The translations under genes were made by a program, and so were the position numbers. Positions 8,421 through 16,787 of a DNA stretch of 64,000 bases are shown in pieces. The stretch spans positions 558,001-622,000 of the forward strand of contig CBDFKB010000007.1 of the NCBI GenBank assembly GCA_965248715.1, in the 5' to 3' direction. Under the pieces are notes generated by a model, which saw only the letters and a list, made by a program, of their open reading frames with translations, did no database searches and was not told the DNA's origin. This stretch comes from CBDFKB01 sp965248715. GTDB lineage: Bacteria > Pseudomonadota > Alphaproteobacteria > Rhizobiales > Rhizobiaceae. Each line of letters opens with the position of its first letter. The stretch's first letter is position 1.

Positions 8421-9680
8421 GTGGTGGCCTTCATGGGCAAATTTTCCAGCGGTACCTTTGTTGGCGCATTCATCGTAATAGCTGCGGCATGTGCTGTTGG
8501 TGCCTATTATCTCCCCGGATTGAACCTTTGGCAGGCGGCGTGTATTGGCCTCGGCCTATTTGCCGTCTTGATGACGGCGCTCAATTACCATCTGGTTAGC
8601 CGGGCGGAACGGCAATACCAAGGCTCGATGGGGGATATGTACGGCTACGGCAAGGATATCAGCCGTCGCTTGGATGAATTATCGACACGCATTTTGAGAA
8701 ACGAAGAAAAAAGTGCCGGGCTTGAGATTAGCCTGGAGCAGGCCAATACCCAGCCCGCCGCCGCCCTTGCGCCGGTGCAAGAATTCCGCACCAATGTTGG
8801 CAATGACGATTTTGGATCTTTCTCCATCACTGGCGAAGAACAACCCAATGTGGTGCGCCTGGCCGATATCGGAGCCAGGCGTCAAGCAGCAGGACGATCG
8901 GAGGCCGAAACCGGGATACGAATTTTGTCGGCGATAAACAACGCTTTGGAAAATCATCAGGTCGAGATCCACCTACAGCCGATCATGGCTTTACCAGACC
9001 GTAAGGCGGTTGCCTATGAAGTGCTGGCCCGGATTCCCGATGGCGCCGAGATATTGTCGGCACAGCAATTCATCGAAATTGCGACAAAAAGCGGCTTGGT
9101 GCCACAAATCGACTGCTGCACGGTTCGCAAAGCGGTCTCTGTGGTACGCAGGCTTAAGTCCCGAGATAACGCATCTCTGGTCTTTTGGAACCTGTCGCAT
9201 GCGACTATCGCCGACAAAAAGTCGAGTGAAGATATCGCGGCCTATCTTGAGGCAAACCAGGCGATCAGCGACCAATTGGTGATAGAAATTGCCCTCACCG
9301 ATCTACGCAATATTCGCGGTCATGCAGGTAAATTTCTAAACCGGGTGCGCGAAGCCGGATATCGCCTGTCCCTGGACGGCGAGGGAAGCGAAAAACGGCT
9401 GCGTCAAGCGGTGAACGATTTTTCGTTCTCGATCGTCAAGGTACCGGCACCGGAATTGCTCGCCTATGACGGTTATGATACAGACCGCAACATCGTTGAG
9501 ATCGCTTCGTTTCTGGCTGCGGGCGGGATCGAATTGGTCGCCACCCAGGTTGATGAAGAGGCTCATGTGTTGCCATTGCTCGACCATGATGTGACCTTGG
9601 CCCAAGGCGCGCTGTTTTCACCGGCGCGGCCGCTCAAGCCTGATTTGGGTGAGCGCGGCAACAAGCGCACCGCTTCTTGA
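8421..9680 (+). CDS. membrane-anchored EAL-domain protein, TipF-like
   Basis: A 419-residue protein. Two transmembrane helices lie at about 12-32 and 37-58, then a coiled-coil linker (about 75-110), then a C-terminal EAL domain (about 165-405). The signature reads YEVLAR where active phosphodiesterases have E-A/V-L, but later metal-binding motifs look poor (WNLSHAT, SLDGEGS), so it may bind rather than cleave cyclic di-GMP. This architecture matches TipF, the flagellar positioning factor of Caulobacter, but I assign it only as TipF-like. GTG codons at 8421 and 8424 and an ATG at 8433 are competing starts. A CtrA-like site lies upstream. Confidence 0.85.
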   Translation: MVAFMGKFSSGTFVGAFIVIAAACAVGAYYLPGLNLWQAACIGLGLFAVLMTALNYHLVSRAERQYQGSMGDMYGYGKDISRRLDELSTRILRNEEKSAGLEISLEQANTQPAAALAPVQEFRTNVGNDDFGSFSITGEEQPNVVRLADIGARRQAAGRSEAETGIRILSAINNALENHQVEIHLQPIMALPDRKAVAYEVLARIPDGAEILSAQQFIEIATKSGLVPQIDCCTVRKAVSVVRRLKSRDNASLVFWNLSHATIADKKSSEDIAAYLEANQAISDQLVIEIALTDLRNIRGHAGKFLNRVREAGYRLSLDGEGSEKRLRQAVNDFSFSIVKVPAPELLAYDGYDTDRNIVEIASFLAAGGIELVATQVDEEAHVLPLLDHDVTLAQGALFSPARPLKPDLGERGNKRTAS

Positions 9681-9724
9681 TAATGAGCCGATAAATCGGG
9701 CGAATTCTTGCAGATTTGGCGGCG

Positions 9725-9801
9725 CTAGTGGTTCGATTCTAATATTTGCGCCCCGTTGCAACACTGTGGTTTGCAAATCTTGGCAACAAAAGAACCACTA
9801 G
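9725..9801 (+). repeat. palindrome X (CTAG-bounded)
   Basis: Begins CTAGTGGTTCGATTCT and ends AAAGAACCACTAG; the interior pairs AATATTTGCG with TGGTTTGCAAAT. It is followed by the 13-base linker CAAGATATTGAAT and then R4b. It is the first module of a five-part array running to 10126. Confidence 0.8.
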
Positions 9802-9814
9802 CAAGATATTGAAT

Positions 9815-9893
9815 CTAGTGGAATTTTCAAATTTGACATTTGACAAACGGCGAAGCTGCAAATGGGCACCAAATGTCAAATTCATTCCACTAG
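9815..9893 (+). repeat. R4b palindrome
   Basis: CTAGTGGAATTTTCAAATTTG on the left is mirrored by the right end (CAAATGTCAAATTCATTCCACTAG, split around the middle). It is a close copy of R4a, with intact CTAG ends. Its right CTAG (9890-9893) is also the left CTAG of R1b. Confidence 0.85.
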
Positions 9894-9993
9894 GGCGTGT
9901 CACCCAAAAGTGGGTACCGGTTTGGGAAAAATGACACGCATAAACCTTAGAGATAGCACGGAAGCTATTCCAACGCTTGGTGACAAGCGCTAG
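9890..9993 (+). repeat. R1b palindromic element
   Basis: Second R1 copy, forward orientation, sharing one CTAG with R4b on the left and one with R2b on the right. It carries GCGTGTCACCC, GGTACCGGTTT, TGACACGCATAAAC and ACGCTTGGTGACAAGCG as in the other copies, with a few substitutions (AGCACGGAAGC). Confidence 0.88.
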
Positions 9994-10126
9994 AAACCCT
10001 CGATTTTGTTGCGCTGGGTGTAATTTTGAAGTTTCGAGTACCGGATAATATGTTGAAATATTTGAGAGACGCAAAAACGAAAAATTGCTCCCAGGACCCA
10101 AAAGAAGGGGTTTTGGAGGTGCTCAG
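9990..10126 (+). repeat. R2b, left-truncated copy of R2
   Basis: Closely matches R2a from AACCCTCGATTTTGTTG to GGTGCTCAG, but the left 24-base terminus is missing and is replaced by the CTAG of R1b. This suggests that R1b inserted into R2, or recombined with it, at this point. It ends 12 bases from the stop codon of the response regulator. Confidence 0.85.
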
Positions 10127-10137
10127 ATGGCTCATAA

Positions 10138-10542
10138 TTATGCGCTGTTGATATAAGCGACTTTGTCTGGATATTCGTGGTACAGTCCCAATTCGATGAA
10201 TTTGTCCTGCAACAATTTGCGGTTGAACGGTTTCATCAGGAATCCATGCGCACCGGCCCGTTTGGCCTTGGTCATTTCCGCCACCAATAATTCGCTGGTA
10301 CAAAAGATGACTTTGGTGGCGGACGCCAATTCCCGTTTACCCAATTGCTGGATAAACTCGACACCGGACATTGCGGCGGTCTTCCAATCCACTAAAATGA
10401 CATCGGGCATGCTATCGTCGCATTTTCGTAAGCCATTTTCGGCGTTCTCCGCTTCATCGACCACGTAATCCATATCTTCGACGATACGGCGCGTCACTTT
10501 CCGGATCACCGACGAATCGTCGATTATCATGCAGACCTTCAT
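10138..10542 (-). CDS. single-domain CheY-like response regulator
   Basis: A 134-residue receiver domain with no output domain. The acidic pair Asp8/Asp9 (MKVCMIIDDSSVIRKV), phospho-acceptor Asp52 (VILVDWKT), the Thr of FCTSE (about 86) and the Lys of LMKPF (about 107) are all present, so it should be phosphorylatable. It is distinct from CpdR, which I would expect to be a little shorter. It lies downstream of chpT on the same strand, so it may be a phospho-transfer partner or a stand-alone motility/cell-cycle regulator; the sequence does not decide. The start has GGGAG six bases upstream. R1c sits in its 5' leader, ending 21 bases from the ATG. Confidence 0.92.
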   Translation of the reverse strand: MKVCMIIDDSSVIRKVTRRIVEDMDYVVDEAENAENGLRKCDDSMPDVILVDWKTAAMSGVEFIQQLGKRELASATKVIFCTSELLVAEMTKAKRAGAHGFLMKPFNRKLLQDKFIELGLYHEYPDKVAYINSA

Positions 10543-10562
10543 GAACCGCTCCCACAGTGAGA

Positions 10563-10666
10563 CTAGCGCTTGTCACCAAGCGTTGGAATAGCTTCGTCGC
10601 GCTATCTCTAAGTTTATGCGTGTCATTATCCCAAACCGGTACCCACTTTTGGGTGACACGCTCTAG
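10563..10666 (-). repeat. R1c palindromic element
   Basis: Reverse-orientation R1 copy with intact CTAG at both ends. It lies entirely between the response regulator start and its probable promoter region, so it should be transcribed as part of the leader. Confidence 0.88.
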
Positions 10667-10781
10667 CAGAGCTAATCGTATACGCAGTACCGATTTGCAA
10701 CTTTGACCACTGGTTTGTACCTAATCTAATACACAAACAATTACCGACTAGCTTCTACAACCGATGGGATTAATAAGCAGG

Positions 10782-10796
10782 TTAACATATGGTTAT
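10782..10796 (+). promoter_or_regulatory. possible CtrA binding site
   Basis: TTAA-CATATGG-TTAT, one mismatch from TTAA-N7-TTAA. It lies upstream of the response regulator and downstream of chpT. Suggestive because both neighbours belong to the CtrA world; no other support. Confidence 0.3.
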
Positions 10797-10858
10797 GGCG
10801 TGACCCGGGCCTGCGCCGCCTAAACATGGACGAAACTACCTGAAATATCTAAATATAG

Positions 10859-11503
10859 CTAAGCGGAAATGGCTCTCAATTTGACTTCATTGCCGGTAAG
10901 CTTGGCCGATACCGTCATATTTTCGGACTCGGCAAGCTTCATCATATAGACCGGCTGGATTGCGTGGGCATCCAAATCTTCGTTAAAAGTTCCGTTCAAC
11001 AAATCGACCAATATCGGCGGAACCCGGGCATTTTGGCCACTGCAGACCACACAAAACTCCGGCAGCGGCGAAGTATTTTCCAAGTTCACGGTTAAGTTTC
11101 CGCCCCGCGGTATGGCTCCAAGGCCAACCAACACCATGTTAAGCAGCAGTTTGACCTGGTTTTTCGGTAGCAGCACCCGCTCTCCGGTCCAAACCAATTC
11201 GGTTCTGCGCTCGGCTTCGACATAGCCGGTCGTAACTAGCATCGCCTCACCGGTATCGATTTGGGCGCCGGCTGAACCGCCAGCACCAAACGCGATCCGT
11301 GCGAATTGCAGTTTTGCCGATGCATTGGTGGCCGATGATTTGATCAGGTCCATTGCCACCTCTCGCATATCTTTCGCCCCTTCTTCTTCAAGAAGCTCAA
11401 GACCGTTGGCTATCGCGCCAACCGGCGAAATGATGTCATGGCAAACCCGGCTGCACAGCAGTGCGGCAAGTTCCATTGGACTGATATCTGGCAGCTGCGG
11501 CAT
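10859..11503 (-). CDS. chpT: histidine phosphotransferase ChpT
   Basis: Relays phosphate from the hybrid kinase CckA to the regulators CtrA and CpdR in the alphaproteobacterial cell-cycle phosphorelay. The 214-residue protein opens with a DHp-like helical hairpin carrying SRVCHDIISPVGAI, with the phosphorylated His at about residue 22, followed by a degenerate HATPase-like domain without ATP-binding boxes, as expected for ChpT. I use the ATG at 11503, preceded by AAAGGACGGAAC; a longer frame reaches 11572 but has no better ribosome site. It is divergent from eipA, with palindromes Y and Z between them. Confidence 0.93.
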   Translation of the reverse strand: MPQLPDISPMELAALLCSRVCHDIISPVGAIANGLELLEEEGAKDMREVAMDLIKSSATNASAKLQFARIAFGAGGSAGAQIDTGEAMLVTTGYVEAERRTELVWTGERVLLPKNQVKLLLNMVLVGLGAIPRGGNLTVNLENTSPLPEFCVVCSGQNARVPPILVDLLNGTFNEDLDAHAIQPVYMMKLAESENMTVSAKLTGNEVKLRAISA

Positions 11504-11578
11504 GTTCCGTCCTTTTGTGTCATTTTTCGAACCAATTACGCCACAGACATCGTTAACGACCGGTTCACACATCGCACA

Positions 11579-11652
11579 CTAGTGCCCCGAATCTGAAGTT
11601 CGCCGCATTATTCTGCAACCTCAGAACGAGCTTCCGATTCAAAGGGGCACTA
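11579..11652 (+). repeat. palindrome Y (CTAG-bounded)
   Basis: Starts CTAGTGCCCCGAATCTGAA and ends TTCCGATTCAAAGGGGCACTAG (split here only for reading). It is followed by the linker CAAGTCAATGATT and palindrome Z, the same two-palindromes-plus-linker plan as X/R4b but with different stems. Confidence 0.8.
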
Positions 11653-11665
11653 GCAAGTCAATGAT

Positions 11666-11743
11666 TCTAGTGTGGTTTAGGATTTGAAATTCGCTGGATC
11701 ACGTGCAGCAATAATGAAACGAATTTCAAATCCACCACACTAG
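11666..11743 (+). repeat. palindrome Z (CTAG-bounded)
   Basis: Left arm CTAGTGTGGTTTAGGATTTG with AAATTCG; right arm CGAATTT with CAAATCCACCACACTAG. The loop is about 25 bases and contains GGATCACGTGCAGC. No sequence match to R1-R4 apart from CTAG ends and the preceding linker. Confidence 0.8.
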
Positions 11744-11783
11744 CCGCTTGGTCTGTCGCCAGATGCCAAATCCTGACAAATTG

Positions 11784-11791
11784 TTAACCAT
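11784..11791 (+). promoter_or_regulatory. TTAACCAT motif upstream of eipA
   Basis: TTAACCAT is a CtrA-associated motif reported in alphaproteobacteria. Here it lies 86 bases before the eipA ATG. CtrA control of eipA is known in Brucella-type relatives, so the position makes sense, but an 8-base motif is weak evidence. Confidence 0.35.
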
Positions 11792-11876
11792 ATAATGGTG
11801 TGAATGAATCGGAATGAAAAATACCGGGAATGATGCGCCGGGCCATCACCGAACCCATCGCACGAGGACACCGAAC

Positions 11877-12485
11877 ATGCTTCAGCATTTTTTCGCAATA
11901 CAACAACCGCAAACCACGCGACGGCTCGCGTTTGCTGCCATCGCGATGCTGTCAATCGGCATCTTGATCACATCGACCGCGCGCGCGCGCGCCCAAGCAA
12001 ACACCCATTACACCATGAGCGAGGTGATAGACGCCGGCCACGGTTTCTTTGGCGCTACCTCCGGTGCGTTGGCCACTTTAGTGGAGCGCGCATTTACCAA
12101 ATATGGCCTGCCAAACGGTTATATTTTGGGCGAAGAAGCCGGCGGCGCCTTCATCGGCGGCTTGCGCTATGGCGAAGGGGTACTCTACACCAAGAATGCG
12201 GGCGACTATAAACTCTATTGGCAAGGCCCATCGGTCGGCTGGGATTATGGCATAGAAGGCAACCGGACCATGACGTTGGTTTACAAATTGCCGGCGATCG
12301 ATTCGATTTATCAGCGCTTTTTTGGCATTTCCGGATCCGCCTATGCGATCGGCGGCGTGGGCATGACCGTTTTGGGACGCAACGGCATTGTGCTGGTACC
12401 GATCCGCACTGGCGTTGGCGCCAGGTTGGGCATCAATATCGGTTATTTGAAAATTCGCCGTACACCACGCATTTTTCCATTTTAA
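11877..12485 (+). CDS. eipA: EipA-family envelope integrity protein (DUF1134)
   Basis: A periplasmic protein of the DUF1134 family; the Brucella member EipA is needed for envelope integrity. The 202-residue product has an N-terminal signal segment (about 10-40, ending TARARAQA) and then the conserved domain: GHGFFGATSGALATLVE, PNGYILGEEAGGAFIGGL with RYGEG, and YWQGPSVGWDYG. These are the family's hallmark stretches. The ATG at 11877 is preceded by a GAGG about ten bases upstream; a frame extension to 11814 lacks one. Divergent from chpT, with a TTAACCAT motif upstream. The molecular activity of the family is unknown. Confidence 0.92.
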   Translation: MLQHFFAIQQPQTTRRLAFAAIAMLSIGILITSTARARAQANTHYTMSEVIDAGHGFFGATSGALATLVERAFTKYGLPNGYILGEEAGGAFIGGLRYGEGVLYTKNAGDYKLYWQGPSVGWDYGIEGNRTMTLVYKLPAIDSIYQRFFGISGSAYAIGGVGMTVLGRNGIVLVPIRTGVGARLGINIGYLKIRRTPRIFPF

Positions 12486-12679
12486 TGCGGTTCGAAATCA
12501 CACTTTCAAAACGTCCCGTGCTAATGCGGTACTTGGCTTTGGAGTAGCGTCGGCGCACGGTCCTTAACGTTAATCAATCGTTGCGTTGGAACCGGAGGCA
12601 AATTCGTGGCAAACTATGCGCCATGTCGATGCCGTGCGCGTGCGGCATCGCAACCACTAACCAATTTGGGTGATCGACC

Positions 12680-13993
12680 GTGCTTGAAGGTATCCTCTAC
12701 TTCGCACTTGGGTTTCTGGGAGCGACCTTTCTGGCTTTGATGATTTCGCCGATGATCTGGCGTCGGGCGGTGGTTTTGACCAAACGCCGGATCGAGAGTT
12801 CGGTTCCTTTGACCCTCAACGAGATCCAAGCCGACAAGGATCGCTTGCGCGCCGAGTTTGCAATGAGCACCCGCCGCCTTGAGCGCAGTGTTGAGGAACT
12901 CAAGCAGCGGGCCAATGAGCAGGTAATCGAAATCAACACCAAGCGCGATGAACTGATCAAGCTCGGTGAGGAAACCTCTGAAAAAATTTCCCTGATCGAA
13001 GAGTTGGAAGGTCGTTCCAGCGAAACCCGCAGCGAACTGCAGGATCGCGAACGCCGGGTCGACCAACTAAACGTCGAACGCAAATCCTTGGAAGAAAAGC
13101 TTGAGCAATTGGCGTTGGAGCTGGAAACCAATGAGCGCCGCCTTGGCGAAGCAGAGGCCACGTCCGACGGCAAACGCATCGAATTGGTTGCCCGGGAAAG
13201 CGAAATATCAAACCTCACCGACAAACTCAAAAGTGAACACGATCAAATTATTAAACGCCGTAGGTCGGAAGAAGACCTCAAGGCGGAACTGGTCCGTGAA
13301 ACCAGGCGGGCCGAAAATGAGGCCAGCAAAGCTGTCGAACTGAACGAATACATGCTGAAATCGCAACGGCGGATCGCCGATCTGGAGGAAAAACTCGAGC
13401 GCAGGCAGAAGGAAATGACCGAACGCCGCCGCGCCGATGCCGATGCCGAACGCGGCAACAGCGGTGTGGAAGCAAAACTCACCGGTGCCCAGACGCGAAT
13501 TTTGGCGCTGGAAGCAGAACTGGCTGAGACCAATTTGCGCACCGAGGTATTGTTAAACGATGCCTCGAACGAAAACGTCAAGGAGGCCATGCAATCGCTC
13601 AACAACGAAAAGGATCGGCTGCGCAGCGACCTCGAAACGATCACCAACGAACGCGACGAATTTGCTAATACCATTGACACCTTCAAACGCTCGAACGGCG
13701 AGGATTGGGAGACGGAGCGTCAGGAAAATGCGATTTTGCGCGAACGCATCAATGACCTGGCAGCAGAAGTCACCGCCATGACCGCGACTTTGGAAGGCGA
13801 AGGTTCACCGATCAACAAAATCCTTGATGCCGCCAAGATGCCAACCCGCCGCAGCGCATCTTCCTTGCTGGCCAGGATCACCAGGACCGCGACAGGCGGC
13901 GATGCCGAGCCTGCCAATGACGACAAACAACAAAGTCTGGCCGACCGGATCCGGGCGTTGCAGGAAAGCGCGCGCAAGGTCGAAAGCGGCTGA
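12680..13993 (+). CDS. membrane-anchored coiled-coil protein of unknown function
   Basis: A 437-residue protein: one N-terminal transmembrane helix (about 4-25, FALGFLGATFLALMI), a conserved basic juxtamembrane stretch (WRRAVVLTKRRIES), then ~330 residues of nearly unbroken coiled coil rich in Glu, Arg, Leu and Lys (about 45-380). A short tail carries SLADRIRALQESA. I recall similar N-termini in hypothetical proteins of many alphaproteobacteria, so it looks like a conserved clade-specific family, but no function is assigned. The start is GTG at 12680. A structural or envelope-scaffolding role is a guess from shape only. Confidence 0.85.
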   Translation: MLEGILYFALGFLGATFLALMISPMIWRRAVVLTKRRIESSVPLTLNEIQADKDRLRAEFAMSTRRLERSVEELKQRANEQVIEINTKRDELIKLGEETSEKISLIEELEGRSSETRSELQDRERRVDQLNVERKSLEEKLEQLALELETNERRLGEAEATSDGKRIELVARESEISNLTDKLKSEHDQIIKRRRSEEDLKAELVRETRRAENEASKAVELNEYMLKSQRRIADLEEKLERRQKEMTERRRADADAERGNSGVEAKLTGAQTRILALEAELAETNLRTEVLLNDASNENVKEAMQSLNNEKDRLRSDLETITNERDEFANTIDTFKRSNGEDWETERQENAILRERINDLAAEVTAMTATLEGEGSPINKILDAAKMPTRRSASSLLARITRTATGGDAEPANDDKQQSLADRIRALQESARKVESG

Positions 13994-14046
13994 TCGAGGC
14001 CCATCGTACCAATTATTCGCCGGGCCGCAGTGAGCAAATTCAATTG

Positions 14047-15156
14047 ATGGTCGCGACTACCATGCCACTTTACACATTGGCGACGGTTTTTTTCCTGGCA
14101 ATTTCTTCGACCGGTTCCCTTTGGGCTGCTGAATTGCCTGCCCGCTATCTAAACCCGCAACTGGCAGTTTCCGCACCCGCTTATCCAGGCGCCAAAAGCG
14201 GCGAAGCGATTACCAATGATGGCGCCCTGCTCGGTCGGATATTGTTTTATGATCGCGGATTGTCGGTCAACAATCTGGTTTCGTGCGCCTCCTGCCACCA
14301 TCAAGCGAGCGGGTTTGACGACCCGAACCGGTTCTCGATCGGTTTTGCCGGCAAGATCACCGCGCGTAATGCAATGGGTTTGACTAATGTGGTGTTCATG
14401 CCCCAGAGGCGGTTTTTTTGGGATCAACGCGCCTCAAGCCTGGCCAAACAGGTGTTGGAACCGTTCACTGACCCGGTCGAGATGGGTCTTGGGCCGGGCC
14501 AGTTGGTGGTGCGGGTCAAAAGTCGCGGTTTCTATCGCCGCCTGTTTGATAATGCGTTCGGCTCGGCGCAGATCACCGATCAGCGGATCGCCAGCGCCCT
14601 GGCGCAATTTGTTCGAGCGATGGTTTCTGACCGCTCAAGTTTTGATATCGCGCGACAGGCGAGCGCTAACGATTTAGTTCAGTTCAGCGATTTCACCGGA
14701 CTGCAAAACCGGGGGAAATTTCTGTTTTTGAGCGACCAAGCAAATGGTGGCGCCGGCTGTTCCGCCTGCCATGAAGGCCCGGCGATGGTCATGACGAAAC
14801 CGCGCAACAATGGGCTTACGGTCAAAGACGGCCGGGACCGTGGGTTGGGTGAAGTAACCGGCGTCGACGCCGACGATGGCAAGTTTCGCGCGCCGTCATT
14901 GCGCAACATTGCCGTACGCGCGCCCTATATGCATGACGGGCGCTTTGCCAACCTCGATGCGGTACTAGCGCACTATTCAACCGGGATTAAGCCCCACCGC
15001 AACCTCGATCCGCAGCTGATGGATGACCGAGGCGAACCAATCCGGCTGCAATTTTCCGCGGGTGACCGCGCGGCACTTGTGGCGTTTCTGGAAACATTGA
15101 CCGACCAGCAATTTCTTAACGACCCACGCTATGGCGACCCGTTCCGGAGGCGGTAA
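14047..15156 (+). CDS. di-haem cytochrome c peroxidase (MauG/CcpA family)
   Basis: Periplasmic di-haem protein. A signal peptide (about 1-28, ending SLWA-AE) is followed by two haem-binding motifs: CASCH (about 80) and CSACH (about 240), plus a later conserved APYMHDGRFANLDAVL segment whose Met is a typical distal ligand in this superfamily. At ~369 residues it is near the usual 330-400. It probably reduces H2O2 with electrons from a cytochrome c, though MauG-like oxidation of a protein partner cannot be excluded. The ATG at 14047 follows an in-frame TTG. The preceding coiled-coil gene is on the same strand after 53 bases. Confidence 0.9.
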   Translation: MVATTMPLYTLATVFFLAISSTGSLWAAELPARYLNPQLAVSAPAYPGAKSGEAITNDGALLGRILFYDRGLSVNNLVSCASCHHQASGFDDPNRFSIGFAGKITARNAMGLTNVVFMPQRRFFWDQRASSLAKQVLEPFTDPVEMGLGPGQLVVRVKSRGFYRRLFDNAFGSAQITDQRIASALAQFVRAMVSDRSSFDIARQASANDLVQFSDFTGLQNRGKFLFLSDQANGGAGCSACHEGPAMVMTKPRNNGLTVKDGRDRGLGEVTGVDADDGKFRAPSLRNIAVRAPYMHDGRFANLDAVLAHYSTGIKPHRNLDPQLMDDRGEPIRLQFSAGDRAALVAFLETLTDQQFLNDPRYGDPFRRR

Positions 15157-15201
15157 TAATTCGCGTGCGTAAAAATCCACAGGTCCGTATCGATTGGGCC
15201 A

Positions 15202-15564
15202 TCATCGTGCAGCCTTGATTGCAATGCGATCGGTGACATTTCCGGTTACCAAATCATAGATCCACACCGCCTGGTCGCCATTGTCGAACAATAGGGTAAG
15301 CATCATCTGGTTGGCTTCGATATGGCTGGATTGCAGCCGCGCCCCTGGCGGCAATTGCACCGCCACATCTTGGGGCTCGGATAACGAGCGGTTGTTCGGC
15401 AATCGGTTGAATTTGTAGACAATGGCGACAGCAACCGATAGCAAGCCAATCAGCATGATCGCAATCGATATCGCAATCAGGCGAACCATTTTTCGCCGCA
15501 CCCGCTCCATGGCTGGATCGAGCGGTTGTTCGTGTTCGTCAATATCCGAATTTGCCAATCTCAA
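15202..15564 (-). CDS. small membrane protein of unknown function
   Basis: A 120-residue protein with a charged N-terminus (about 1-27), one transmembrane helix (about 28-50, LIAISIAIMLIGLLSVAVAI) and a ~70-residue soluble domain ending in a beta-rich stretch (MLTLLFDNGDQAVWIYDLV). It is divergent from rluD and its start overlaps the longest rluD frame by 13 bases, which argues that rluD starts further in. Similar small single-pass proteins are found beside rluD in other alphaproteobacteria as far as I recall. No function is recognised. Confidence 0.75.
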   Translation of the reverse strand: MRLANSDIDEHEQPLDPAMERVRRKMVRLIAISIAIMLIGLLSVAVAIVYKFNRLPNNRSLSEPQDVAVQLPPGARLQSSHIEANQMMLTLLFDNGDQAVWIYDLVTGNVTDRIAIKAAR

Positions 15565-15581
15565 GGCTCCCGTTTTTGCCG

Positions 15582-16637
15582 ATGTTTGAACCTGTTAGCG
15601 AAGCAGACCCGACTATGGAAGTGTTTTGCGCCCAAACCACCGATGCCGGCGCCAGGCTCGACTTCTTTTTGGCGACGAAAATGCCGGAGCATGTGTCACG
15701 CTCGCGCACCAAGCAATTGATCAAAGATGGTCATGTGTCGGTCGACGGCGCCAGTAATATTAGGCCGAATTACCGGCTCAAGGGCAATGAACAAATCAGC
15801 CTGACGGTTCCCGAACCGCAAGATAGTGTGCCAGGCCCGGAGGAAATTCCGCTTGACGTATTGTATGAAGACGAGGAACTGATTGTCATCAACAAGGCCG
15901 CCGGCATGGTCGTTCATCCAGCCGCTGGCAATTGGCACGGCACCTTGGTCAACGCCTTGATCCATCACTGTGCTGGCTCGCTTTCCGGCATCGGTGGTGT
16001 GCGTCGGCCAGGGATCGTGCATCGCTTGGACAAGGATACTTCCGGGGTCATGGTGGTTGCCAAGACCGATCGCGCCCACGCTGGGCTGACCGCACAGTTT
16101 GCCGATCATGGTCGCACTGGGCCGTTGCAGCGCAGCTATCTGGCGTTGGTTTGGGGCGTACCACAGCCCTTAGCCAGTACGGTGGATAGCTGGTTGGCGC
16201 GCTCTGGGTCCTGCCGAATTAAACAGGCGGTGGTAAAACCTGAACGCCCTGGCGCCAGACGCGCGGTGACCCATTACCAAGTATTGCAAACCTTGCCGGT
16301 CGGCACCGCCGCCCCGCTCGCCAGCTTGCTCGAATGCCGATTGGAGACCGGGCGCACCCACCAGATCCGAGTCCATATGGCCGCCATCGCCCACCCGCTA
16401 ATCGGCGACATGGTCTATGGCAGCCATTTCAAAACCAAATCGGTGGCGCTCGACCAGGCTCAGCGCCAAGCGCTGAAATCTTTGAACCGCCAGGCCCTGC
16501 ACGCCGCCCAGCTTGCCTTCGAACACCCGGGTTGCGGCCTGACCATGGCGTTTGATGCGCCGCCGCCCGCAGATTTCGCCACCCTTGCTGGTTTAATGGG
16601 CCTAAAGCCGGCCGACCTGCGAATTGCCACAGGATAA
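15582..16637 (+). CDS. rluD: 23S rRNA pseudouridine synthase RluD
   Basis: Converts uridines 1911, 1915 and 1917 of 23S rRNA helix 69 to pseudouridine. An N-terminal S4 domain (about 25-75, LDFFLATKMPEHVSRSRTKQ) precedes the RluA-type catalytic domain with GIVHRLDKDTSGVMVV, whose Asp is the nucleophile, and ETGRTHQIRVHM. At 351 residues from the ATG at 15582 it is slightly long for the family (320-350); an in-frame ATG at 15615 (MEVFCAQ) is also plausible. Followed by rpoH on the same strand, the usual alphaproteobacterial order. RlmH, which methylates position 1915, is also encoded in this window. Confidence 0.95.
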   Translation: MFEPVSEADPTMEVFCAQTTDAGARLDFFLATKMPEHVSRSRTKQLIKDGHVSVDGASNIRPNYRLKGNEQISLTVPEPQDSVPGPEEIPLDVLYEDEELIVINKAAGMVVHPAAGNWHGTLVNALIHHCAGSLSGIGGVRRPGIVHRLDKDTSGVMVVAKTDRAHAGLTAQFADHGRTGPLQRSYLALVWGVPQPLASTVDSWLARSGSCRIKQAVVKPERPGARRAVTHYQVLQTLPVGTAAPLASLLECRLETGRTHQIRVHMAAIAHPLIGDMVYGSHFKTKSVALDQAQRQALKSLNRQALHAAQLAFEHPGCGLTMAFDAPPPADFATLAGLMGLKPADLRIATG

Positions 16638-16787
16638 TTTTCTTACTTAAATTCGCCGCATTGCAGCACTATTTATAAAGCTTATGGGTGCAGGATGCAT
16701 GTTTGTCCACGACCGACAGGAATGCGTATTATTAGATGGGTTTGCCGCGATGGGAACCCAAACAATTGATAACGAAAGGGTGCTTCA

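Larger units (their letters stand above)
10543..10858. other. intergenic region between chpT and the response regulator
   Basis: 316 bases. R1c fills 10563-10666; the remainder is AT-rich with no gene visible. A CtrA-like half-site pair lies at 10782-10796. Confidence 0.5.
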
